A DNA stretch of 43,536 nucleotides from Chryseobacterium gleum (GTDB lineage: Bacteria > Bacteroidota > Bacteroidia > Flavobacteriales_D > Crocinitomicaceae). The stretch is taken from assembly GCA_945882095.1 (NCBI GenBank), contig CAMCWF010000019.1:1-43536 (forward strand). Direction: 5' to 3'. This document shows positions 16,982-23,886 of this stretch, piece after piece. How positions within the stretch are numbered: position 1 is the first letter of the stretch; the number at the start of each line of letters is the position of its first letter. A program made the translations under genes and the position numbers. Under the pieces are notes generated by a model. The model was not told where the DNA came from. It ran no database searches and saw nothing but the letters and a program-made list of their open reading frames with translations.

Positions 16982-18169
16982 ATGACCCAAGATGATTCTT
17001 CAAAAATTAAGGTTTTGAGAATTATTAACCGATTCAACCTTGGTGGACCGGTTTGGAATGTTTCCTATTTAAGCAATCACCTTCCGGAAAATTACCACAC
17101 AGTATTGGTAGGCGGTCTTGCAGACGCTCAAGAAGGCGATGCCTTGTTTATTCCTTTGGAGATGCGATTGGAACCCATGGTTTTAAAATCTATGTCTAGG
17201 CAGGTTCGCTTTTTTGGAGACGTAAAAGCCTTTTTCGAGATCGTAAAAATCATCCGGAATTTCAAGCCAGACATCGTTCATACGCATGCATCAAAAGCGG
17301 GTGCATTGGGACGCCTTGCGGCTTATTTTTGTGGCACCAAAGTAATCGTTCACACTTTTCATGGGAATGTTTTCAAGGGTTACTTTAGCCCAACGGTGAC
17401 CAAAGCATTGGTTTTTACAGAAAGATTCCTCGCCAAATTAAGCGACCAAATTGTAGCCATCTCTGAAATCCAAAAGCAGGAACTGGCTGAACAATTTAAC
17501 ATTGCTCCGGAGCGAAAAATCACAGTGATTCCCTTGGGTTTTAATTTACAAAAATTTGCCCCAGACCCGGAGAAGAGGTCGCAATTGCGAATACAATGGG
17601 AGGTTGCATCAGATGAGGTTGCCATTGGGATTGTGGGAAGATTGACGTCCATAAAAAACCATACCTTATTCATTGACGCAGCGCTATTGGCAATTTCACA
17701 ATCGGAAAAGAAATTTAAGTTTTTCATTGTTGGGGATGGAGAATTGCGAAATGAAATCGAAAATCACATTGTTTCCAAAGGCGGAGCATACGCACGCAGC
17801 TTTGTTCTCACCTCATGGGTAAAAAAAATGGAAGAATGCTACCCAATGCTCGATTTGGTCTGTCTATGTTCTTTAAATGAAGGAACCCCTGTCAGTTTAA
17901 TTGAGGCGCAGGCGAGTGGAATCCCAGTGGTTACAACCGACGTAGGTGGGGTTCAAAATGTGGTTCTCAACGGTCAGACCGGCATCATTGTACCAAACTT
18001 TGAGGCTGAGACATTTGCCAAAGCAATGCTTGAAATTGTCCAGAATGAAAAATTACATGCGCAAATGTCGCAAAAAGCAATTAAGTTCGTAATGCAGAAT
18101 TTTTCGATGGAAAAATTGATAAAAAACACAGATGAATTATACAAAAAAATGCGCTCCAGCCATGCCTAA
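16982..18169 (+). CDS. Glycosyltransferase family 4
   Basis: This 395-residue retaining GT-B enzyme probably adds a sugar to a lipid-linked glycan at the inner membrane. The N-terminal R-I-I-N-R-F-N-L-G-G-P-V-W-N-V loop, H-T-H-A-S-K-A-G-A-L-G-R, and H-T-F-H-G-N are typical of WbnK/GT4 proteins. The C-terminal half holds I-V-G-R-L-T-S-I-K-N-H and the E-x7-E motif in N-E-G-T-P-V-S-L-I-E-A. It opens a five-gene polysaccharide cluster and overlaps the export lipoprotein gene by eight bases. The donor sugar cannot be read from sequence. It lies only 66 bases from the divergent dacB start. Confidence 0.92.
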   Translation: MTQDDSSKIKVLRIINRFNLGGPVWNVSYLSNHLPENYHTVLVGGLADAQEGDALFIPLEMRLEPMVLKSMSRQVRFFGDVKAFFEIVKIIRNFKPDIVHTHASKAGALGRLAAYFCGTKVIVHTFHGNVFKGYFSPTVTKALVFTERFLAKLSDQIVAISEIQKQELAEQFNIAPERKITVIPLGFNLQKFAPDPEKRSQLRIQWEVASDEVAIGIVGRLTSIKNHTLFIDAALLAISQSEKKFKFFIVGDGELRNEIENHIVSKGGAYARSFVLTSWVKKMEECYPMLDLVCLCSLNEGTPVSLIEAQASGIPVVTTDVGGVQNVVLNGQTGIIVPNFEAETFAKAMLEIVQNEKLHAQMSQKAIKFVMQNFSMEKLIKNTDELYKKMRSSHA

Positions 18170-18944
18170 AAATTGGCTGATTTTACTGATATTAACCCCT
18201 CTTGTTTTGTTTAATTCTTGCGGAATCATTAATTCAAACAAGCTACTCTACAAAGAGAAAAAGGAAACGTTTCAATTTGACAGCTTAAACATTGCTGAAA
18301 AACCCGAGGCCATTCTTCAGGTGGGAGACCGGATTTCATTAACCATCGCTACGAACAATGGAGAAAAAATTGTTTTTAATTCTGCAGGAATTGAATCGAA
18401 CTACCAACAAAACAACCAACAAAACCAAGCAGGAATGGCGCTTGATTACATCATTAAAACGGATGGAATGGTCAAATTGCCTTTACTCGGCAACGTTGCA
18501 TTGGAAGGCAAAACCATTGCGGAAGCTGAAAATTTGCTCACATCCAAACTTTCTTCAGATTTCAAGGACCCATTTGTGCAAATCAAGGTAACGAACCAAA
18601 GGGTCGTTTTGCTCTTAGGTAAAGGTCATGCAATTACGGTTCCGATGGCGAACAGCAATATGACTTTACTTGAGGTAATTGCGTTGGGTGGAGGGATAAA
18701 AGACAATGCAAAATCTAAGGAAATAAGACTGTTAAGAATGGAGAAAGGAAAACGAAAAGTCTACCATTTTGACCTATCAAACATAAAAAATGCAGCCAAT
18801 GCGGACATTACCATGGTGAACAAGGACATCGTTGTCATCGACTATTACCCCAGAAAAATCACCACTGCGATGCGGGAAGCGAGTCCTTGGTTAAGCATAA
18901 TTTCTAGTACCTTTGCGATTTATACCATTCTCAGCAAGCCATGA
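18162..18944 (+). CDS. Polysaccharide export lipoprotein, Wza-like
   Basis: This 260-residue outer-membrane lipoprotein would form the export channel for exopolysaccharide. A signal peptide ends at Cys20 (L-V-L-F-N-S-C), followed by the Poly_export domain (about 45-130: I-L-Q-V-G-D-R-I-S-L-T-I, G-M-V-K-L-P-L-L-G-N-V) and an SLBB-like domain (about 140-220). A hydrophobic helix near the C-terminus (about 235-257) resembles the membrane-spanning helix of Wza. An N/Q-rich insertion at 18403-18426 is encoded by a near-perfect 12-bp tandem repeat. The ATG at 18162 is preferred over the one at 18132 because it gives the better signal peptide. Its stop overlaps the Wzc-like gene by four bases. Confidence 0.88.
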   Translation: MPKNWLILLILTPLVLFNSCGIINSNKLLYKEKKETFQFDSLNIAEKPEAILQVGDRISLTIATNNGEKIVFNSAGIESNYQQNNQQNQAGMALDYIIKTDGMVKLPLLGNVALEGKTIAEAENLLTSKLSSDFKDPFVQIKVTNQRVVLLLGKGHAITVPMANSNMTLLEVIALGGGIKDNAKSKEIRLLRMEKGKRKVYHFDLSNIKNAANADITMVNKDIVVIDYYPRKITTAMREASPWLSIISSTFAIYTILSKP

Positions 18945-21355
18945 GTAAGAATACTTTCATAGTAAACGATCAGTTCAACCCGGCCATCGTTGGCATTGTC
19001 TTGAGACGTCATTGGTATAAACCCCTTATGTTTACCTTCGCTTTTTTGACCATCGCTTTTGTCTATTTAAGGTATAAAAAACCGGTTTACAGTTCGACAG
19101 CATTGTTACAAATTGTCAGAGAAAACAAAGTAAAGCAGGTGTTGGGGGCGAACAACCAAATCACCCCAGAGGCCCAAACTCTTTCAAAGGATGTGGAATT
19201 GTTAAGATCCCCGGTATTGGTTAAGGCAGCGATTGAAAGTATGAACTTAAACACCAGTGTATACAATCGCGGACGATTTCTTACTGAGGATTTGTTTGGG
19301 GTTACGCCATTTTCAATCATCACCTACAACTTAAAAGATTCCTCATTGTGTGGGGTTCCCATTTACATAAGCGAGGTTAACAATGGGGCTTATATTTTAC
19401 AATATACCCATAACAACCGAAAGAAATCAGTTGCGTTCTCGCCAAACTCAAAAATTGAGAACGATGATTTTTCCATTTCGATCAATGCGAACCGCAGGCA
19501 TGATTTTGCACGATTGGTTTCTTCCCGTCAAATTTACTTTGTCTTCAACAATCCAAGTGTATTGCTTAACCAATTGCAACAAGGACTAACCATCACACCC
19601 ATTGATGAGAATGCAAAAACGATAGAAATTTCCTTGAGCCACGCCAATCCAAAATTGTGTTACGTCTTGGTATCTTCTATTTTGGAAACCTATTTCAATT
19701 TCGAGAAAAAACAAACCCAGAACAACAACAATCAAACCATTGCCTTTATTGAAAACCAATTGGATTCATTGTCCATGGTATTAGACCATTCCAAGGAAAA
19801 TCTGTACAGTTTTCAACGTGATTCCAAATTACCCAACCCTGAATTTGAAGAGGCGAGTATTACAAAAAACATTGGTACATTTTCAGACCGCATCAACGAA
19901 ATCAACGAGGAGATATCCGTTGTCAACTATGTGAATACAAAGATTACCGCGGATGCTTCACGTCTTGAAATCTATAAAATCATCCCTGAATTGGCAGGGA
20001 GAAAACTGTTTGAAGGATCCATTACCCGACAACTGGAAGACCTCAATAAATTACTCGAAAACAAAGAAGATTTACTCCAGGATGTTACATCAGAGAGCAA
20101 GCAAATCCGCTTGATTAATGAAAGGATTTCGAGTCGCATCAATTCCATCCGAAAAAGCATGAGTGCGAACGCAGATCGCCTAAATCACGAAAAAAGGTTG
20201 TTGGAAAATGAGTTAGGGAAATATGAAAACAAATACCTCACTTTGCCCGAAAAAACGATGGAATACAATCGGTTGAAATACTTGGAAGACTTAAACCGAA
20301 CGTACTACAATCTATTCACAGAAAAGAAAATCGAATACCAGTTGAACAATGCCGGGTATACCAGTGAAAATCGTTTATTAAGTGTCCCTGAAATCCCTTT
20401 AAATCCAGTTTCTCCGAACCGAAAAAACATTGTGTTTTTAGCCATCGGATTTTCTTTGTTTTTCGGCCTCGCTCTGCTTTTGTTCTACTACCTGACCTAC
20501 AATGAAATCACTTCTTTGAGCGACTTGAAAAAATTGTTACCTGAGGAAATTTCCATTATAGGAACCGTTCCTTTGTACAGGAAGAAGAAAATGGTACATT
20601 CTCAAATTGTGGTAAAAGATTCTCCGAAATCACAATTGTCGGAATCGGTGCGTAGCATAAAATCAAACCTGAATTTCATTAACAAAGACGCAAAATTGAT
20701 TGCGATATCCTCATCTATTTCTGGGGAAGGAAAAACCTTTGTTGTCTTAAATCTCGCTGCGACCTTCGCCTCTGAAGAAAAACGTGTCTTGGTGATTGAT
20801 TTAGACCTTCGAAAACCTAAAATACACTTAGGATTTAATGTAGACAACAACATAGGAATGAGTCAAGTTTTGTCAAAACTCATTACCCTGGAAGCGTCCA
20901 TTAAACACTCGGGAATTGCCAACCTTGACTTTATCACTGCAGGTCCAATTCCACCCAATCCATCCGACTTGATTCAGAGTCCTTATTTTCATCAGATTTT
21001 AGAGGAGCTCAAACTTAAATACGACGTTATTCTCATCGACAACCCACCGGTTGGAATTGTTTCCGATGGCATTCAAATCCTTGCCATGGCAGACATCCCG
21101 ATTTACGTATTCAAAGCAAATTATTCGAAAAGAGTCTTTGCCGGTCAAATTCAAAACCTTTTTAAAATTCAAAAAATTGACAAACTTAATGTCATACTTA
21201 ATGGGGTAACCAACAATGGAAACCTCTACGGATATGGCCAATCGTATGGTGGATATGGCTATGGATATACGAATTCTGGGTATTATACCGACGACATCAA
21301 AGAACCTTTTTGGAAAAGAATTTTATTTTTTTGGAAAAAATCTAAAAACCACTAA
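18941..21355 (+). CDS. Wzc-like chain-length regulator and tyrosine autokinase
   Basis: Wzc-type proteins control polymer length and export through cycles of tyrosine phosphorylation. This 804-residue protein has a Wzz domain with a first transmembrane helix near residues 25-45, a long coiled-coil region (about 260-465), a second transmembrane helix (about 490-512), and a cytoplasmic BY-kinase domain. Walker A is G-E-G-K-T (about residue 595), Walker A' is V-I-D-L-D-L-R-K-P (about 619), and Walker B is I-L-I-D-N-P-P-V-G (about 700). A tyrosine cluster (about 765-790) forms the expected autophosphorylation tail. No Wzb-type phosphatase gene is next to it. It is coupled to the Wza-like gene by an ATGA overlap. 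Confidence 0.92.
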   Translation: MSKNTFIVNDQFNPAIVGIVLRRHWYKPLMFTFAFLTIAFVYLRYKKPVYSSTALLQIVRENKVKQVLGANNQITPEAQTLSKDVELLRSPVLVKAAIESMNLNTSVYNRGRFLTEDLFGVTPFSIITYNLKDSSLCGVPIYISEVNNGAYILQYTHNNRKKSVAFSPNSKIENDDFSISINANRRHDFARLVSSRQIYFVFNNPSVLLNQLQQGLTITPIDENAKTIEISLSHANPKLCYVLVSSILETYFNFEKKQTQNNNNQTIAFIENQLDSLSMVLDHSKENLYSFQRDSKLPNPEFEEASITKNIGTFSDRINEINEEISVVNYVNTKITADASRLEIYKIIPELAGRKLFEGSITRQLEDLNKLLENKEDLLQDVTSESKQIRLINERISSRINSIRKSMSANADRLNHEKRLLENELGKYENKYLTLPEKTMEYNRLKYLEDLNRTYYNLFTEKKIEYQLNNAGYTSENRLLSVPEIPLNPVSPNRKNIVFLAIGFSLFFGLALLLFYYLTYNEITSLSDLKKLLPEEISIIGTVPLYRKKKMVHSQIVVKDSPKSQLSESVRSIKSNLNFINKDAKLIAISSSISGEGKTFVVLNLAATFASEEKRVLVIDLDLRKPKIHLGFNVDNNIGMSQVLSKLITLEASIKHSGIANLDFITAGPIPPNPSDLIQSPYFHQILEELKLKYDVILIDNPPVGIVSDGIQILAMADIPIYVFKANYSKRVFAGQIQNLFKIQKIDKLNVILNGVTNNGNLYGYGQSYGGYGYGYTNSGYYTDDIKEPFWKRILFFWKKSKNH

Positions 21356-21895
21356 ATGGAAATCACAACCTTTTCAATCGCAGGCCCCTTGCTAATTACC
21401 CCAAAAGTTTACGAAGACGAACGCGGGTGCTTTATAGAAACCTTTCAAGCAGAACGATATGCGCAGCATATTCCTGAGCATTTTGTGCAGGACAATTTAT
21501 CAAAATCAAAAAAAGGCGTTTTAAGGGGATTGCATTTCCAATCACCGCCTTTCGCCCAAGGAAAATTGGTACAAGTTATGAAAGGAAGTGTACTCGATGT
21601 AGCTGTGGACATCCGAAGCGAATCACCCACCTACGGACAACATATTTTGGTAGAATTGGACGCCATCAAAATGCAACAGTTTTACTTGCCTCCTGGATTT
21701 GCACATGGTTTCATAGCGTTGGAAGAGGACACATTTTTTGCTTATAAATGCACCGCCTTGTATTCGCCTAATCATGAAAAGACCTTGCTTTGGAATGATA
21801 CAGATTTAAACATAGCGTGGCCAAGACTTGAGGTAATTGTAAACCAAAAGGACATGCAGGGCACTGCGCTTAAAGATTTACCAACCTATTTTTAG
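21356..21895 (+). CDS. rfbC: dTDP-4-dehydrorhamnose 3,5-epimerase
   Basis: RfbC epimerises dTDP-4-keto-6-deoxyglucose at C3 and C5 in dTDP-L-rhamnose synthesis. The 179-residue cupin has D-E-R-G-C-F-I-E-T-F, the catalytic His60 in L-R-G-L-H-F-Q, D-V-A-V-D-I-R, and the P-P-G-F-A-H-G-F motif. Length is normal. It starts directly after the Wzc-like stop. The partner genes rfbA, rfbB and rfbD are not in the window, so either they lie elsewhere or the enzyme serves a related sugar. The polymer made by this cluster may contain rhamnose (inference). Confidence 0.93.
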   Translation: MEITTFSIAGPLLITPKVYEDERGCFIETFQAERYAQHIPEHFVQDNLSKSKKGVLRGLHFQSPPFAQGKLVQVMKGSVLDVAVDIRSESPTYGQHILVELDAIKMQQFYLPPGFAHGFIALEEDTFFAYKCTALYSPNHEKTLLWNDTDLNIAWPRLEVIVNQKDMQGTALKDLPTYF

Positions 21896-21896
21896 C

Positions 21897-23018
21897 ATGC
21901 CTATTCATTTAAAACTCATTCTGTTTTTCTTCATGGGATTTGTGATGAATTATGTACTCACAAATGGCGTAATGGGATTTGCAAAAACATTAGGTATTCG
22001 AAACAATAATGACATTATTGTTAGGTGGGCAAGCACAACAAAGCCCTCACTGGGAGGCATTCCAATGTTCATGACTATGGTTGGATTGGTCTTTGCATTT
22101 TTGGTTGTTAATCCGTTTACAAATGTATTTAGTGACCCAGATTTCCTTTATTTCTTTTTGGCGTTTTGCATGGCGTTTTGCATGGGATTGGCTGATGATG
22201 CTTACAATACAAAACCGCTGGTGAAATTATTAACACAAATTTGTTGTGGACTTGCTTTGGTTTTTTCAAACCTCATCATTCCCTTCAGTGGGCAGTTTGG
22301 GGTAGACGCCGTTATCACGTTGTTTTGGGTTGTTGGCATCATGAATTCTATCAACATGTTGGATAACATGGATGGGATTACCGCCACAACCTCTACAGTT
22401 TCGCTTATTTTTATGCTAACGTCTACGGTCTTGATTTCCCAATTTCAATTTGACATCTGGGCATTTTTAATCGTTGGTTTCATTGGGTCTTTATTGGCGT
22501 TCCTATTGTTCAACGCCCCCCCTTCACGCTTGTTTATGGGAGATTCCGGCAGCCAAATGATCGGGTTTTTAATGGCTTTTTTAAGCATTAAATACCTTTG
22601 GAACCTTGGAACGGGGGAAGGTTTTTATCCCCTTTGGGTGCGTGCTTTTTTTGTTGTCTTAATGCTTTGTGTTCCTTTCATAGATACACTTACTGTGGTC
22701 ATCAATCGGATACGTCGTGGACAATCACCCGCCGTTGGTGGAAAGGACCACACGACCCATCACATGGTCTATGCGGGTTATTCTGAGAAAAAAGTTTGGA
22801 TCCTAACGGGACTTATTTCGATAGCGATGTGTGGTTTTGGCTTGTTACTGGTGACCCTCTACGATGCAGGTTTTGGGTTGTATGCAGGTTTGGCTTTTAC
22901 CCCCTTTTATATTGTTTTCTATTTCTTATTTGGAAACACGCAGAAATTTTCTCCACCCGCCCATGAAAAAAACAAAAATTTGGATCAGCATATTTCTGCT
23001 GATACTGGGAGCATGTAA
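21897..23018 (+). CDS. Undecaprenyl-phosphate sugar-1-phosphate transferase, WecA/MraY family
   Basis: This 373-residue membrane enzyme attaches a sugar-1-phosphate, usually GlcNAc, to undecaprenyl phosphate to start glycan synthesis. About ten or eleven transmembrane helices are visible. The family motifs are present: G-L-A-D-D-A-Y (catalytic Asp pair), N-M-L-D-N-M-D-G-I, F-M-G-D-S-G-S, and D-H-T-T-H-H in place of the usual D-H-x-H-H-R. A perfect 12-bp tandem duplication at 22161-22184 duplicates A-F-C-M just before the Asp pair. It is probably the initiating transferase for the cluster. Its 3' end overlaps the lytic transglycosylase gene by 56 bases. Confidence 0.92.
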   Translation: MPIHLKLILFFFMGFVMNYVLTNGVMGFAKTLGIRNNNDIIVRWASTTKPSLGGIPMFMTMVGLVFAFLVVNPFTNVFSDPDFLYFFLAFCMAFCMGLADDAYNTKPLVKLLTQICCGLALVFSNLIIPFSGQFGVDAVITLFWVVGIMNSINMLDNMDGITATTSTVSLIFMLTSTVLISQFQFDIWAFLIVGFIGSLLAFLLFNAPPSRLFMGDSGSQMIGFLMAFLSIKYLWNLGTGEGFYPLWVRAFFVVLMLCVPFIDTLTVVINRIRRGQSPAVGGKDHTTHHMVYAGYSEKKVWILTGLISIAMCGFGLLLVTLYDAGFGLYAGLAFTPFYIVFYFLFGNTQKFSPPAHEKNKNLDQHISADTGSM

Positions 23019-23883
23019 AGCCCCAAATGCAAAAAACATCCCGTCTGAAGCGAACCAAAATGTAGTTCACATCAATCAACTGCCTGATATTCCGACAGAA
23101 ATGGATTTCTTCGGAGAAAAAATCGACCTTACAGACCAAGACGTTAGGGAACGGTTGGACCGAGAAATCTTAGTCAACGCCTATTTCCAAAGTTCCACAA
23201 GTCTTTGCATTAAAAGAGCCGCACGTTTTTTTCCTGAAATTGAGTCCATCTTAACAAAGGAAAAAGTCCCCCTAGATTTCAAGTACTTGTGCGTTATTGA
23301 GAGTGGGCTGAGCAACGCGGAGAGTCCTGCAGGCGCTGTAGGATTTTGGCAATTTATGCCTTTCACTGCTGAAGAACACAATTTAAAAATCAATGCAGAG
23401 GTGGATGAAAGAAGAGATTTGAAAAAAAGCACCCAAGCAGCTTGCGAATTGATAAAATCGAATTATTCTCTTTTTAACGATTGGGTTGCTGCATGTGCGG
23501 CCTACAACCGGGGCCCTGGAGGACTGAGGGATGACATGGCTTTTCAACATGTCAACCATGTATTTGACACGGAATTAAACCCAGAAACAGCGCGATATGT
23601 CTTTCGGATTCTTGCCATGAAACTCATTCTTTCAGATCCTAAAGCGTATGGCTATCACATCCCTAAGGACCAATGTTACGAAGCCATTTCAACCAAAAAC
23701 ATCCTTGTGAAGAAAGACATTCCAAACTTGGCTGATTGGGCAGTAAAACACAAAACGAACCGTAAGCTCATCCGTTTGTTAAACCCTTGGATTCTTGGAA
23801 ACAAATTAACAGGAACATCCATACCCTGCACATTGAAAGTCCCAATTCAAAATGGAAAACTGGGACCATATGTCAACCAATAA
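22963..23883 (+). CDS. Lytic murein transglycosylase lipoprotein (MltD/Slt-like)
   Basis: This 306-residue enzyme cleaves the peptidoglycan glycan strand with formation of a 1,6-anhydro end. The lipoprotein signal MKKTKIWISIFLLILGAC has a clear L-G-A-C lipobox at Cys18. The GH23 SLT domain spans about residues 75-215, with catalytic Glu in V-I-E-S-G-L, then A-V-G-F-W-Q-F-M-P and A-A-Y-N-R-G-P-G-G. A C-terminal segment of about 90 residues is shorter than MltD's LysM region and I see no clear LysM repeat. The start at 22963, not the ATG at 22864, is set by the signal peptide and forces a 56-base overlap with the WecA-like gene. It ends three bases before uvrA. Confidence 0.9.
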   Translation: MKKTKIWISIFLLILGACKAPNAKNIPSEANQNVVHINQLPDIPTEMDFFGEKIDLTDQDVRERLDREILVNAYFQSSTSLCIKRAARFFPEIESILTKEKVPLDFKYLCVIESGLSNAESPAGAVGFWQFMPFTAEEHNLKINAEVDERRDLKKSTQAACELIKSNYSLFNDWVAACAAYNRGPGGLRDDMAFQHVNHVFDTELNPETARYVFRILAMKLILSDPKAYGYHIPKDQCYEAISTKNILVKKDIPNLADWAVKHKTNRKLIRLLNPWILGNKLTGTSIPCTLKVPIQNGKLGPYVNQ

Positions 23884-23886
23884 TAC

